DNA of 64,000 bases from Euzebyales bacterium (lineage in GTDB: Bacteria > Actinomycetota > Nitriliruptoria > Euzebyales > JAHELV01): assembly GCA_036374135.1 (NCBI GenBank), contig DASUUK010000066.1:1-64000 (forward strand), in the 5' to 3' direction. The notes beneath the pieces are model-generated. The model saw only the letters and a list, made by a program, of their open reading frames with translations. It was not told the DNA's origin and made no database searches. A program made the translations under genes and the position numbers. This document shows positions 1 through 9,507 of the stretch, piece by piece; the first letter of the stretch is position 1; the number at the start of each line of letters is the position of its first letter.

Positions 1-225
1 CTGAAGGACACGACAGGCGAGGCGGCGCCGAAAGGCCGGAGCTGGCGGTCCGGTTTCCTCCGGCGCAGCGCGTCCACGATCGACGTGATCGATCGGGCGG
101 ATCGGCTGCATCTGCCGACGTACGTCGGGCAGCGGGTGAGCGTGACCGGCACGCTCGTCGACCGCGAGATGCAGGTGCGCTCGGTGTCGATCGTCGCCGA
201 GTCGTGCCAGGAGAAGTCGGCCTGA
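1..225 (+). CDS. C-terminal fragment of an unknown protein
   Basis: The open frame enters from the left edge and stops with TGA at 223-225, so only the last 74 residues are visible. The fragment has a basic stretch and then a beta-rich segment (YVGQRVSVTGTLVDREMQV, about residues 45-63) that resembles an OB-fold strand pattern seen in small actinobacterial proteins. No catalytic motif is visible, so no function is given. It is convergent with ispG, whose stop codon begins at the next base, leaving no room for a separate terminator. Confidence 0.6.
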   Translation: MKDTTGEAAPKGRSWRSGFLRRSASTIDVIDRADRLHLPTYVGQRVSVTGTLVDREMQVRSVSIVAESCQEKSA

Positions 226-1431
226 TCAGGCCCGGGGCCGGCGGAGGTAATGGGTCGCCACGTAATTCTCGATGAGCGACCTGAACGCCTCCGCCAGCTC
301 CTCGTAAGTGCCGGTGAGGGTGGTGAACTGCACGCCGTCGATGTAGACGGGGCAGGTCGGCGCCTCGCCGGTGCCCGGCAGGCTGATCCCGATATTGGCG
401 GCCCGCGATTCGCCCGGCCCGTTCACGACGCAGCCCATCACCGCGAGAGTCAGCGTCTCGACGCCTTCGTACTGCCGCTTCCAGTCGGACATCCGCTCCC
501 GAATGTAGTCCTGCGTGCGCTCGGCAAGCTCCTGGAACGTGCTGCTCGTGGTGCGGCCGCAGCCGGGGCTGGCGGTGACGCTCGGCGAAAACGACCGGAG
601 CCCGAGGGCCTGGAGCAGTTCGCAGGCGGCATACACCTCCTCGCGGCGATCGCCGCCTGGCTTCGGCGTGAGCGACACGCGAACGGTGTCGCCGATGCCT
701 TCGGCGAGCAGCGTGCCGATGCCCACCGCGCTCTTGGTGATGCCGGTCTTGGGCGGGCCCGCCTCGGTGACGCCGAGGTGCAGCGGGTAGTCGCACGACT
801 CGGCCAGCAGGCGGTAGGTCTGGATCATCACCCAGGGGTCGGAGTGCTTGACCGAGATCTTGATGTCGTAGAAGTCGACCTCCTCGAGCAGGCGCGCCTC
901 GGCCAGGGCGCTCTCGACCATCGCCTCCGGGGTCACCCCGCCGTACTTCGCGAGGACGACGTCCTCGAGGCTGCCGCCGTTGACGCCGATGCGGATCGGG
1001 ATGCCCCGCTCCTTGGCGGCATCACCGATCACCTTGACCTTGTCGTGCTTGCGGATGTTTCCCGGGTTGATGCGCACCCCCGCGCAGCCGGCCTCGATGG
1101 CGGCCATCGCGTACTTCCACTGGAAGTGGATGTCGGCGACCACCGGCACGGTCGACTTGGCCGCGATCGCCGCGAGCGCGTCGGCGTCCTCCTGCCGGGG
1201 GACCGCGACACGCACGATGTCGACGCCCGTGGCGTTCAGGGCGGCGATCTGCTGCAGCGTGGCGTTGATGTCGTGGGTCGGCGTCGTGGTCATCGACTGC
1301 ACGCTGATCGGCGCGTCACCGCCGACCGCGACGTCGCCGACGTGCACCGTGCGGCAGGCCCGCCGCGCGGGCGGCTGGTGGGCGGCCGCTTGCGGCGCCG
1401 GCTGGGTCAGGATCGGTAGTGACGTGCCCAT
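226..1431 (-). CDS. ispG: 4-hydroxy-3-methylbut-2-enyl diphosphate synthase (flavodoxin-type)
   Basis: IspG (GcpE) reduces methylerythritol cyclodiphosphate to HMBPP in the MEP isoprenoid pathway, using a 4Fe-4S cluster. The 401-residue product has the TIM barrel (from about VQSMTTTPT) and the iron-sulfur domain with [11 protein letters not shown] (Cys334, Glu341). It looks like the Thermus-type enzyme. The usual first cluster ligand is missing: the CPGCGRT motif reads SPGCGRT (Ser288, Cys291). The ATG at 1431 is preferred because GAGGT lies 11 bases upstream; a longer frame reaches 1473. It is the last gene of the dxr-rseP-ispG group, 87 bases after rseP. Confidence 0.95.
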   Translation of the reverse strand: MGTSLPILTQPAPQAAAHQPPARRACRTVHVGDVAVGGDAPISVQSMTTTPTHDINATLQQIAALNATGVDIVRVAVPRQEDADALAAIAAKSTVPVVADIHFQWKYAMAAIEAGCAGVRINPGNIRKHDKVKVIGDAAKERGIPIRIGVNGGSLEDVVLAKYGGVTPEAMVESALAEARLLEEVDFYDIKISVKHSDPWVMIQTYRLLAESCDYPLHLGVTEAGPPKTGITKSAVGIGTLLAEGIGDTVRVSLTPKPGGDRREEVYAACELLQALGLRSFSPSVTASPGCGRTTSSTFQELAERTQDYIRERMSDWKRQYEGVETLTLAVMGCVVNGPGESRAANIGISLPGTGEAPTCPVYIDGVQFTTLTGTYEELAEAFRSLIENYVATHYLRRPRA

Positions 1432-1518
1432 GGTTGGACGTACCTCGCAGACGACTCGCGTGGATCTCCGCATCCACCCTATCCGCGGCCCGCGGTACCG
1501 ACGCCGTGGTCGGATGCG

Positions 1519-2679
1519 CTACTGGATCAGGTCGGAGATCGGGTTCACGATGTCGACGTAGATCGCCGTCAGCGCGAAGAGGCCGAACATCAGCAGCACT
1601 GCCAGCGTCAGCGGCATCAGCGTCGAGGGCTCGACCTGCCAGTCACCTGCCATGCCACGGCGCCGGCGCACGGCGTTGACGACCGACTCGACGGCCAGGA
1701 CCGCCAGGTGACCGCCGTCGAACGGCGGCAGCGGCAACAGGTTGAGGGTGCCGATGATGATCTGCAGCTGCGCGAGGAGCACGATGACCGACGAGAACGC
1801 GCCGATGCTCGCCAGCGCCGTTGCCGCCTGCCCGGCGCCGATCAGGCTGACCGGCCCGTCGGCCGTCCGAGGTGTCTCGCCGTCGGCCTGTGCGAGCCAG
1901 CGGGCCAGGCTGTCGGGGTGGAACACCTGCGCGATGCCGACCACCGCGTAGCGCGTCTGGGCGGGCAGCGAGTACTCGCCGACCCACGCACCGGCGAAGG
2001 CCTCGGGCAGCGTCCACCGCTGGAGCGCGACACGCTCCGAGCCGACCCCGATGAAGCCCACCTCACGGCCGTCGTCGGTCCGGGTGTCCAGCGTCACCGA
2101 CGTCGTACGTGTACGGCCGTCGCGTTCGTAGGCCAGCTCGATCCGCGCGCCCGGCTGGGCGGCGACGGCGTCGCGCATCTGCTCGAACGTCTCGACGGCG
2201 TCGCCGTCGAGCGCCACGATCTGGTCGCCCTCCTGCAGACCGGCGGTCGCTGCGGGCGAGCCGGGCACGATCTGGGTCACCTCGGTGCTGCCGACCGGCG
2301 CCCCGTCCTCGAGGCGTGGCAGCTCGAAGAAGCCCATCGCCACGAACAGCAGCACCGCCGCCATCACGAAGTGCGTCAAGGATCCGGCCACAAGCACGAT
2401 CGCGCGCTGCCATGCGGGCCTGTTGTAGAAGGCGCGTGGCTCGTCGGGGGGGTCGATGTCCTCGTACCGGTTCATCCCGGCGATCTTCACGAACCCGCCG
2501 GCGGGGATCGCCTTGACGCCGTACTCGGTCTCCTCGCGCTGGATGGACCACAGGGTCGGCCCGAACCCGAAGAAGAAGCGCTCCGCCTTCATGCCGAACC
2601 AGCGGGCAGTGAAGAAGTGACCCGCCTCGTGGACCATGATCGATCCGACGATCACCACCACGAAGATTGCCAGTGCCAT
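1519..2679 (-). CDS. rseP: Site-2 zinc metalloprotease, RseP/RIP family
   Basis: Intramembrane M50 protease that cleaves membrane-bound regulators such as anti-sigma factors within the bilayer. The 386-residue protein has the zinc motif HEAGH at residues 17-21 in the first membrane segment, a central PDZ domain (about 125-200), and the second active-site motif NLLPLPPFDGGH in a C-terminal membrane segment. The length suits the actinobacterial Rip1 family. Its ATG directly follows the dxr stop codon without a gap, so the two are likely translated together. The substrate cannot be told from the sequence. Confidence 0.93.
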   Translation of the reverse strand: MALAIFVVVIVGSIMVHEAGHFFTARWFGMKAERFFFGFGPTLWSIQREETEYGVKAIPAGGFVKIAGMNRYEDIDPPDEPRAFYNRPAWQRAIVLVAGSLTHFVMAAVLLFVAMGFFELPRLEDGAPVGSTEVTQIVPGSPAATAGLQEGDQIVALDGDAVETFEQMRDAVAAQPGARIELAYERDGRTRTTSVTLDTRTDDGREVGFIGVGSERVALQRWTLPEAFAGAWVGEYSLPAQTRYAVVGIAQVFHPDSLARWLAQADGETPRTADGPVSLIGAGQAATALASIGAFSSVIVLLAQLQIIIGTLNLLPLPPFDGGHLAVLAVESVVNAVRRRRGMAGDWQVEPSTLMPLTLAVLLMFGLFALTAIYVDIVNPISDLIQ

Positions 2680-3834
2680 CTACGTCACCTTCTGTCGCGC
2701 GGCGAGGGCCCGCTCGGCGTGTGCGCGGGCCTCCGCTTCGGCTCCCAACACGTCGGCGAGGTCGGCGACCGGCGTGTTGGCGTGTGCCTCCAAGACTGCC
2801 GCGACGACGCGCGGGATGTCGACGAAGCGGACGCGGCCGGCCAGGAACGCCGCCACGGCCTCCTCGTTGGCGGCGTTGTAGGCCGCCGGCGCCGTGCCGC
2901 CGGCGCGCCCCGCCTCCACGGCGAGGTCGACCATCGGGAACGTCGTGGCGTCCAGCGGCTCGAAGCGGAGGTCGTGGCCCGCCGTCCAGTCCATGCGGAC
3001 GGGCGCCGTGTCCAGACGCTCCGGCCACGCGAGCGCCAGTTGGATGGGCAGACGCATGTCAGGCGGCGACAGCGCGGCCATGACGGTCCCGTCGACGTAC
3101 TCGACCATGCCGTGCACGATCGACTGCGGATGGACGACCACACCGATGCGGTCGTAGTCGATGCCGAACAGCAGGTGCGTCTCGATGACCTCCAGACCCT
3201 TGTTGGCCAGGGTCGCGGAGTTGATCGTGATGACCGGCCCCATCGACCAGGTCGGGTGCGCGAGCGCCTCGTCAACCGTCACGTCCGCGAGCTCATCCGC
3301 ACCGCGACCGCGGAACGGTCCGCCGCTGGCGGTGACCAGCAGGCGGGAGATGTCGGCCCGGCCCCCCGCACGCAGGCACTGGGCAAGCGCGCTGTGCTCG
3401 CTGTCGACAGGAACCAGCTGATCGGGTCCGGCCGCCTCGAGCACCAACGGCCCGCCGACGATCAGCGACTCCTTGTTGGCCAGCGCGACGGTCGTGCCGG
3501 CTTTGAGTGCCGCCAGCGTCGGACGCAGCCCGACCGAGCCGACGATGCCGTTGAGCACGACATCGGCCGGATCGCCGGCCAGCTGGGCGATGCCGTCGTC
3601 GCCCGCCAGGACCTCGACATGCCCCGGCAGCTCGCGGCGCGCGGCCGCCGCGGCGCGGGGGTCGGCCAGCGCGACGCGCCCGGCCGAGAAGCGCCGCGCC
3701 TGGGCGCACATGAGCTCGGCGTTGCGTCCGCCGGACAGCGCCTCGACCGCGAACCGGTCGGGGTGCTGCGCGATGACTTCCAGCGCCTGCGTGCCGATCG
3801 AGCCGGTCGACCCGAGCAGCGTGACCCGCCTCAT
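2680..3834 (-). CDS. dxr: 1-deoxy-D-xylulose-5-phosphate reductoisomerase
   Basis: Second step of the MEP pathway: NADPH-dependent rearrangement and reduction of DXP to MEP in the cytoplasm. The 384-residue product has the nucleotide-binding GSTGSIG motif (residues 8-14), ANKESLIVGG, and the substrate and metal-binding segment around VDSEHSA and TASGGPFRG. The ATG overlaps the rlmN stop as ATGA, fixing the start. Sharing an operon with ispG supports isoprenoid synthesis by the MEP route. Confidence 0.97.
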   Translation of the reverse strand: MRRVTLLGSTGSIGTQALEVIAQHPDRFAVEALSGGRNAELMCAQARRFSAGRVALADPRAAAAARRELPGHVEVLAGDDGIAQLAGDPADVVLNGIVGSVGLRPTLAALKAGTTVALANKESLIVGGPLVLEAAGPDQLVPVDSEHSALAQCLRAGGRADISRLLVTASGGPFRGRGADELADVTVDEALAHPTWSMGPVITINSATLANKGLEVIETHLLFGIDYDRIGVVVHPQSIVHGMVEYVDGTVMAALSPPDMRLPIQLALAWPERLDTAPVRMDWTAGHDLRFEPLDATTFPMVDLAVEAGRAGGTAPAAYNAANEEAVAAFLAGRVRFVDIPRVVAAVLEAHANTPVADLADVLGAEAEARAHAERALAARQKVT

Positions 3835-5144
3835 CTGTCCTCACCGGCGCCGGAACGCATGCCCGCGAGCGGCAGCACCCGCTCGGCGGCCGGCAGCCTC
3901 CGTCCGCTGGCCAGTTGGTAGTTCGCGTACAGCTGACCGCATGCAGCGTCGATGGTGGTGCCGCGGTTGTGGCGGATCGTCGCCGTCAGCCCGCCCGCTT
4001 CGCAGATGGCCGCGAAGCGCCGCTGCGCGGCCACCGGCGGCGCCTCCCACGGCACGGCCGGAGTCGGGTTCATGGGGATCAGGTTGACGTGCGCGCGGCG
4101 CGGCGACAGCAGGGTGACCAGTTCCCGCGCGTGCTCGGGGCCGGCGTTCACGCCGTCGATGAGGACGTATTCGAACGTCATGCGCCGGCCGGTGGCGGCG
4201 ACGTAGGTGTCGCACGCCGCCAGCAGCTCACCGAGTGGATGCTGCCGGTTGATCGGCACGAGCTGGTCGCGCAGCTCGTCGTTCGGGGCGTGCAGGCTGA
4301 CGGCCAGCGTGATCGGCGCCGCGAGTGCCTGCAGGCGGCGGATGCCCGGGACCAGACCGATCGTCGAGACGGTGATGCCGCGGGCGGACAGGTCGAAGCC
4401 GTCGCGGTCGATCAGCCAGCGGACGGTGGCCAGCGTCACGTCCAGGTTCGCCAGCGGCTCGCCCATGCCCATGAACACCACGTTCGTGACGTGATCGGGC
4501 ATGCCCGCCGACTGCACGGCGCCGGCGGCGAGCAGGTGCTGGACCGCCACGATCTGAGACACGACCTCGTCGGTGCGCAGCTGACGCCGCAGACCGGCCT
4601 GGCCCGTCGCGCAGAACGGGCAGCCCATCGCGCAGCCCGCCTGGGTCGAGATGCACACGGTCGCGCGTCCCCGCGACCGGCGACCTGCCGCCGATCCGCT
4701 CCCGGCCCGCGCGTGCCGGTCCGCCGGGTAGCACAGCAGCACGCTCTCGATGGCCTCGCCGTCGTCGAGGGCCAGCAGCACCTTGTGGGTCAACCCGTCG
4801 TCGGCGGTCACGTGGCGCAGCACGCCCGGCGCGGACGGCAGGCGGGTCGCGAGCCGATCACGCAGTGCCGTCGGCAGGTCCGTCATCGCCGTCGGGTCGG
4901 TCACCCCGCGCGCGAGCCACTGATCGAGCTGCCGGCGACGGTACGCGGGCTCGCCCTCGAGCAGTGCCTCGAGCACCCCGTCCGGCGGCCGGTACGGATC
5001 GATCGTCTCGTCACGCGACCTACCGCTGACGCTGCTCGAGGTCACGTCACGCGACCTACCGCTGACGCTGCTCGAGGTCAGGTCACGCGACCTACCGCTG
5101 ACGCTGCTCGAGGTCAGGTCTCCGGCATCACCGTCAGCGGTCAC
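3831..5144 (-). CDS. rlmN: 23S rRNA (adenine-2503-C2)-methyltransferase (radical SAM)
   Basis: RlmN methylates A2503 of 23S rRNA and A37 of some tRNAs. The radical-SAM cluster motif CAMGCPFC lies at about residue 170, followed by VFMGMGEPLANLD and a C-terminal SAM domain. The GTG at 5144 is chosen because GTGA overlaps the cdsA stop; a longer frame upstream only shadows cdsA. This start gives 437 residues. The first 47 are unusual: a 12-residue unit, SSSVSGRSRD plus two, occurs three times, encoded by a 36-bp DNA repeat. Canonical RlmN sequence starts only at about residue 50, and an internal GTG at 5045 is an alternative start. Confidence 0.93.
   Translation of the reverse strand: MTADGDAGDLTSSSVSGRSRDLTSSSVSGRSRDVTSSSVSGRSRDETIDPYRPPDGVLEALLEGEPAYRRRQLDQWLARGVTDPTAMTDLPTALRDRLATRLPSAPGVLRHVTADDGLTHKVLLALDDGEAIESVLLCYPADRHARAGSGSAAGRRSRGRATVCISTQAGCAMGCPFCATGQAGLRRQLRTDEVVSQIVAVQHLLAAGAVQSAGMPDHVTNVVFMGMGEPLANLDVTLATVRWLIDRDGFDLSARGITVSTIGLVPGIRRLQALAAPITLAVSLHAPNDELRDQLVPINRQHPLGELLAACDTYVAATGRRMTFEYVLIDGVNAGPEHARELVTLLSPRRAHVNLIPMNPTPAVPWEAPPVAAQRRFAAICEAGGLTATIRHNRGTTIDAACGQLYANYQLASGRRLPAAERVLPLAGMRSGAGEDR
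5011..5118. repeat. Three tandem copies of a 36-bp unit inside rlmN
   Basis: Copies begin at 5011, 5047 and 5083 with tcacgcgacctaccgctgac and continue gctgctcgagg. They are nearly identical, differing mainly at the junction (tcacg or tcagg). The period is a multiple of three, so the repeat keeps the rlmN frame and encodes a Ser/Arg/Asp-rich N-terminal extension. Confidence 0.95.
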
Positions 5145-6001
5145 AGGCGGCCTGCGAGCAGGACGAGGTGGGCGGCGGGGAAGGTGAACAACATGGCGTC
5201 GACACGATCCATCATGCCACCGTGTCCCGGTAGCAGACGGCCGAGGTCCTTGACCCCGAGTGACCGTTTGACCGCCGACTCGGCGAGGTCGCCGATGACC
5301 GCCACGACGGCGACCAACGCACCGAGCACCGTCGCCAGACCGATGCTCAGCTGGTCGACCATGAGCGGCGCGACCAGGGCGGCGACAAGCATCGCGCCGA
5401 CCAAGCCGCCGGCCACACCCTCCCACGTCTTGCCGGGGCTGACGGCCGGCGCCAGCTTGTGGCGTCCCAGCCGGTAGCCGACCGCGTAGGCGAAGATGTC
5501 GCTCGCAGCGGTCAGCAGCACGGTCAGGATGACGTACCACTGTCCGTCAGGTCGGCGCAGCAGCAGGGCCAGGAAGCTCGCCAGGAAAGGCACCCACATC
5601 CCGATCAGCAGTCCGCTGGCGGCGCTGCGCACGGGCGCGGGGTCGGCGCGGTCGAGCAACGTCCAGGTCAGCACGCCCAGCACGAGCGCCACGAGGGTCA
5701 CGAGCTGTCCCCGCGCACCGTACACGTACGATCCCGCCAGCATCGCCAGCCCGGCGACGAGCACGAGCGCCGTCGGAGGCCGCGCCGTCGTGGTGCGCAA
5801 CGCTGCGTCGACCTCGAGCACGCCGATCACAAGGATCAGCGCGATGAACGCCAGCAGCGCCCACTTGCTGACCAACGCGCTCGCGAGGAACAGCACCGCG
5901 AACAGCACGGCCGAACCGATCGCCAACGGCAGGTTCCGGCCGGCACGCGGCTGCTTCGACGTGGGCTCCGCTGTGGAATCCTCGTCGTCAGACTGCGCCA
6001 T
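5141..6001 (-). CDS. cdsA: Phosphatidate cytidylyltransferase
   Basis: Makes CDP-diacylglycerol from phosphatidate and CTP, the branch point for phospholipid synthesis, in the inner membrane. The 286-residue protein has a polar N-terminus, seven or eight predicted membrane segments, and the C-terminal family signature starting GDLAESAVKRSLGVKDLG and ending GHGGMMDRVDA. It lies between frr (12-base gap) and rlmN (4-base overlap), the standard actinobacterial order. Confidence 0.96.
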   Translation of the reverse strand: MAQSDDEDSTAEPTSKQPRAGRNLPLAIGSAVLFAVLFLASALVSKWALLAFIALILVIGVLEVDAALRTTTARPPTALVLVAGLAMLAGSYVYGARGQLVTLVALVLGVLTWTLLDRADPAPVRSAASGLLIGMWVPFLASFLALLLRRPDGQWYVILTVLLTAASDIFAYAVGYRLGRHKLAPAVSPGKTWEGVAGGLVGAMLVAALVAPLMVDQLSIGLATVLGALVAVVAVIGDLAESAVKRSLGVKDLGRLLPGHGGMMDRVDAMLFTFPAAHLVLLAGRL

Positions 6002-6013
6002 GCGCCAGCCCGA

Positions 6014-6571
6014 TCACACCTCCATCAGCTCGCGTTCCTTGTTCGCGAGCAGCTCGTCGATCGAGCCGACGTACGTGTCGGTCAGCTTCTGCAGGTCGAC
6101 CTCGGCCCGGCGTTCCTCGTCCTCGGTGATGTCACCGTCACGCTGCAGCGACTCCAGCGTGCTCTTGGCGCCGCGACGGATGTTGCGGACCGCAACCCGC
6201 CCCTCCTCGGCGCGCTCGCGGGCGAGGCGCACGAAATCCTTGCGCCGCTCCTGACTGAGCTCGGGGAACACCACACGGATGACGCTGCCGTCGTTGGACG
6301 GGTTGATGCCCAGGTCGGCCGCCTGGATGGCGCGCTCGATGTCGCGCAGCGCGTTCTGGTCGTACGGATTGACCAGCAGCATCCGCGGCTCGGGGACGGT
6401 GACGCCGGCGATCTGCTGCAGCGGCGTCTTGGTGCCGTAGTAGTCCACCGGCAGGTTCGCGATCAGTCCAGGGTTGGCCCGGCCGGTGCGGATCTTCGCG
6501 AACTCGCCGCGGGTGTGGTCGACCGTGTCCGACATCCGCAGCTCGGCCTCGGTCAACGCGTCATCGATCAC
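6014..6571 (-). CDS. frr: Ribosome recycling factor
   Basis: Splits post-termination ribosomes together with EF-G. The frame could begin at 6622, but GGAGG lies eight bases before the GTG at 6571, giving a 185-residue protein, the usual family length. Typical sequences include the [10 protein letters not shown] region in the first third and [17 protein letters not shown] later. The start overlaps the end of pyrH by 11 bases, so the ribosome-binding site lies within pyrH and translation is probably coupled. Confidence 0.96.
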   Translation of the reverse strand: MIDDALTEAELRMSDTVDHTRGEFAKIRTGRANPGLIANLPVDYYGTKTPLQQIAGVTVPEPRMLLVNPYDQNALRDIERAIQAADLGINPSNDGSVIRVVFPELSQERRKDFVRLARERAEEGRVAVRNIRRGAKSTLESLQRDGDITEDEERRAEVDLQKLTDTYVGSIDELLANKERELMEV

Positions 6572-7343
6572 CGTCGTCACCTCCGTGCGCGTCGGCGCGC
6601 ACCACCGTCCCAATCGCCTCACCGGCCGCCACCCGGCGGATGCTGTCGTCGGCGAACACGTCGAACACGATGATCGGCAGATCGTTGTCCATGCACAACG
6701 ACAGTGCCGTCGCGTCCATCACCTTCAGCCCCCGCTGGAGCGCGTCCAGGTAGGTCAACTCGTCGAACCGTCGCGCGTCCGTGTGCCGCTTCGGGTCCTT
6801 GTCGTAGACGCCGTCGACCTTCGTCGCCTTGAGGATCACGCGGGCGTTGATCTCCAGCGCCCGCTGCGCCGCAGCCGTGTCGGTCGAGAAGTAGGGCTCG
6901 CCGAGGCCCGCCGCGAAGATGACGACACGGCCCTTCTCCAGGTGGCGGATCGCCCGGCGGCGGATGTACGGCTCGCACAGCTCCTGCATGGTGACGGCCG
7001 ACAGCACCCGCGTCGCGACGCCCTGCTTCTCGATCGCATCCTGCAGCGCCAACGCGTTGATGACCGTGGCCAGCATGCCCATGCTGTCGGCGCTCGACCG
7101 GTCCATGCCCGTGGCCTGCGGCGACGTGCCGCGGAAGATGTTGCCACCGCCGACGACGACGCCGACCTCGATGCCGTCACTCGCCAGCCGGGCGAACTGG
7201 CGCGCCAGCGACTGCAGGATCGCCGGGCTGATGCTCGACCCGTCGTCGGCGAACGCCTCGCCCGACAGCTTGACGAGGATCCGGTCACGGCCTGTGTCAC
7301 GCATGACCTCCGATGACCGGCGCGCGGGAGCGGAGACGGTCAT
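6561..7343 (-). CDS. pyrH: UMP kinase
   Basis: Phosphorylates UMP to UDP for pyrimidine nucleotide supply. The 260-residue protein belongs to the amino acid kinase fold: [10 protein letters not shown] near residue 22, the glycine-rich VGGGNIFRG, and the C-terminal [10 protein letters not shown]. An ATG at codon 14 is a possible alternative start, because the first 13 residues are not conserved. It follows tsf after an intergenic hairpin and precedes frr, the usual bacterial order. Confidence 0.96.
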   Translation of the reverse strand: MTVSAPARRSSEVMRDTGRDRILVKLSGEAFADDGSSISPAILQSLARQFARLASDGIEVGVVVGGGNIFRGTSPQATGMDRSSADSMGMLATVINALALQDAIEKQGVATRVLSAVTMQELCEPYIRRRAIRHLEKGRVVIFAAGLGEPYFSTDTAAAQRALEINARVILKATKVDGVYDKDPKRHTDARRFDELTYLDALQRGLKVMDATALSLCMDNDLPIIVFDVFADDSIRRVAAGEAIGTVVRADAHGGDDGDR

Positions 7344-7475
7344 GACGCCCCGCCCGTCGCCGTCGCGCGATCGCGCGTGGCAACAGCCCCGCTGCAGGTG
7401 TCCATCGTCGGCTCCCTGGTCGGCGTCGCCCGCAGCCTACCCGACGTCGTCGACGTGTGCGGATGCAACGGAACA

Positions 7476-7498
7476 GGGCCGGCCCGATGGACCGGCCC
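7476..7498 (-). terminator. Hairpin downstream of tsf
   Basis: GGGCCGG (7476-7482) pairs with CCGGCCC (7492-7498), with two more inner pairs around a GAT loop. It lies 27 bases past the tsf stop on the minus strand. No clear U-run follows, so it may be a weak or actinobacterial-type terminator rather than a classical one. Confidence 0.5.
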
Positions 7499-7525
7499 CG
7501 AGATGTGTGTCGGCGGGTTCGTGCC

Positions 7526-8140
7526 TCAGGCGCCGACCTCGAAGCGCGCCATGCGGGACACGACGATCTTCTCGCCGGAGGTGCGCTGGAACTCCTCGAG
7601 CAGCTGGCGGACGGTGCGCTTGTCGTCGCGCACGTAGGGCTGGTTGAGCAGCACGCGCTCCTTGTAGAACGCGTTGACCTTGCCCTCGACGATCTTGTCG
7701 ATGATGTGCTCGGGCTTGCCCTCGTCGCGGGCCTGCTTCTCGGCGAACTGGCGCTCGGCCGCGAGCTGTTCGGCATCCACCTCGTCCTCGGAGATGACGG
7801 CCGGCCGCATGGCGGCGACGTGCATCGCGATGTCGTTGGCCAGCTCGCGGAACCCGTCGCCCTTGGCGACGAAGTCGGTCTCGCAGTTCAGCTCGACCAT
7901 GACGCCCACCTTCGGCGGCAGACCGGGGGTCGGGGCGTGCAGGTACGCGTGGACGATGCCCTCGGTGGCGGTGCGCTCCCCCACCCGGTCGCCCATCTTC
8001 GCGCCCGTTCGCTCGCGGACGAGCGCAGCCGCGGCGTCGAAGTCGCCGTCGGCGTCGACGAGCGCGCGCTTGCAGTCCATCATGCCGGCGCCCGTGGCCT
8101 CACGGAGGCGCTTGACGTCGGCGGCGGTGATGTCGGCCAT
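7526..8140 (-). CDS. tsf: Elongation factor Ts
   Basis: Nucleotide exchange factor for EF-Tu. The 204-residue protein is the short form also found in Thermus and cyanobacteria. It has the N-terminal UBA-like domain with TGAGMMDCKRAL (residues 16-27) and a single dimerisation core with LNCETDFVA. GAGGGAAG precedes the ATG by about ten bases. It is transcribed after rpsB, 92 bases downstream; that gap contains a ggtgtggtgtggtgt stretch of simple sequence. Confidence 0.96.
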   Translation of the reverse strand: MADITAADVKRLREATGAGMMDCKRALVDADGDFDAAAALVRERTGAKMGDRVGERTATEGIVHAYLHAPTPGLPPKVGVMVELNCETDFVAKGDGFRELANDIAMHVAAMRPAVISEDEVDAEQLAAERQFAEKQARDEGKPEHIIDKIVEGKVNAFYKERVLLNQPYVRDDKRTVRQLLEEFQRTSGEKIVVSRMARFEVGA

Positions 8141-8232
8141 GTTCGTGTACTTCCCTCGTGATCGTCTCGAGCGCAGCGTCGCGTGGGCGCCGCAGCGCCG
8201 TGGTGTGGTGTGGTGTCGTGTGGGTGGCGGGG

Positions 8233-9252
8233 TCAGCTGGTCTGCGGTTCCGGGGCGGGAGCCTGCTCGTCGGCCGTCGCCTGCTCGTCGGCCGTCGCCT
8301 GCTCGGGGGCGTCCGCGGTCGGTTGCGACGCCTCGGCATCGGCAGCCGGCGTCGCCTGGGACTGGGCGTCATCGGCCGCGGATGGCGCGGTCTCGTCGCC
8401 GGCACCCGCCGCCTGGGCCGCCTGACGTGCGGCCTCTTCCTGCTGCAGCGCGATCTCCCACTCGGCGAGCGGCTCGTTGCTGTCGGTCGTCGCTGCAGTC
8501 GGCGTCTCGGCGGCGGCTGCCACGGCCGCGGCCTGTTCGGCCACGACCTCGTCGCGGCTGCGGCTGGCCATCAGCTGGTAGCCCTCGGCGCAGGCGTCGG
8601 CGATCAGGCGGGTCAGCAGCGCGCCCGAGCGGATCGCGTCGTCGTTGCCGGGGATGACGTACTGGACCTCGTCCGGGTCGCAGTTGGTGTCGACGACGGC
8701 GATGGCCGGGATGCCCAGACGGTTGGCCTCACGGACCGCGATGTGCTCCTTGACGGTGTCGACGACCCAGATCGCCGATGGAAGCTTGTTCATGTTGCGG
8801 ATGCCGCCGAGGTTGCGCAGCAGCTTGTCGCGCTCACGACGCAGCGACAGCGCCTCCTTCTTGGGCAGCACCTCCATGCGCCCGTCGGTCTCCATGTCCT
8901 CGAGCTCGCGCAACCGCGTCAGACGCAGCTTGATCGTCTCGAAGTTGGTCAGCATCCCGCCCAGCCAGCGGAAGTTGACGTAGGGCATGTTGACCCGGAG
9001 CGCCTGCTGCTCGATGGCCTCCTGCGCCTGCTTCTTGGTGCCAACGAAGAGCACGCTGCCGCCCTTGGCGACGGTGTCGCGCACGAAGTCGTACGCGTTC
9101 TCGAGCAGCCCGATGGTCTGCTGGATGTCGATGATGTAGATGCCGTTGCGCTCGCCGAAGATGAAGCGCTTCATCTTCGGGTTCCAGCGACGGGTCTGAT
9201 GACCGAAGTGGACGCCGGCCTCGAGCAGCTGGCGCATGGTGACGGCGGACAT
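8233..9252 (-). CDS. rpsB: 30S ribosomal protein S2 with long acidic C-terminal tail
   Basis: S2 of the small subunit. The start is the ATG at 9252, with AGGAG seven bases upstream; the longer frame is not supported. The conserved body ([20 protein letters not shown] through about residue 230) is followed by about 100 residues rich in Ala, Glu, Asp, Thr and Pro, including a duplicated QATADE unit. The total of 339 residues is well above the usual 230-260. The tail lies outside the conserved fold and is probably disordered. Confidence 0.95.
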   Translation of the reverse strand: MSAVTMRQLLEAGVHFGHQTRRWNPKMKRFIFGERNGIYIIDIQQTIGLLENAYDFVRDTVAKGGSVLFVGTKKQAQEAIEQQALRVNMPYVNFRWLGGMLTNFETIKLRLTRLRELEDMETDGRMEVLPKKEALSLRRERDKLLRNLGGIRNMNKLPSAIWVVDTVKEHIAVREANRLGIPAIAVVDTNCDPDEVQYVIPGNDDAIRSGALLTRLIADACAEGYQLMASRSRDEVVAEQAAAVAAAAETPTAATTDSNEPLAEWEIALQQEEAARQAAQAAGAGDETAPSAADDAQSQATPAADAEASQPTADAPEQATADEQATADEQAPAPEPQTS

Positions 9253-9450
9253 GGTGGAACTCCTGTGGTGTGCGCACGGCCGAGGAGGCCGTACTTCGGT
9301 TGTGGCGTCGCAGCCGTCGGGCGCGCATCGAGCGGGGTGCAGGTGCACGCAACGGGTCTTCCCCGCGCTCAGAGCACGGGACCGCAGACCCCACCAGGCT
9401 GCTGTGGATTTGACGGCACCAGAACATTGGCGTACGGACCGCCACGACAG

Positions 9451-9456
9451 AGCATA
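9451..9456 (-). promoter_or_regulatory. Candidate -10 box of the rpsB-tsf operon
   Basis: On the minus strand the sequence reads GTGTATGCT, a good -10 hexamer (TATGCT) preceded by TG. No convincing -35 box is seen. Transcription from here would give a leader of about 190 bases before rpsB, long enough for autoregulation of the S2 type. This assignment is from pattern only. Confidence 0.4.
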
Positions 9457-9507
9457 CACGTCCCCGACGGGTCGGAGCGCCCGCCACATCGGGGGATCCG
9501 GCCGTGA

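Noticed and set aside
1708-3921. Plus-strand ORF of 737 codons opposite rseP and dxr
   Set aside because: Composition is typical of the antisense frame in GC-rich DNA, with no motif, while both genes on the minus strand are clear.
5145-5540. rlmN starting at 5540, giving 569 residues
   Set aside because: The extra sequence lies wholly inside cdsA in another frame and is Arg-rich. The GTGA overlap at 5144 gives a better start.
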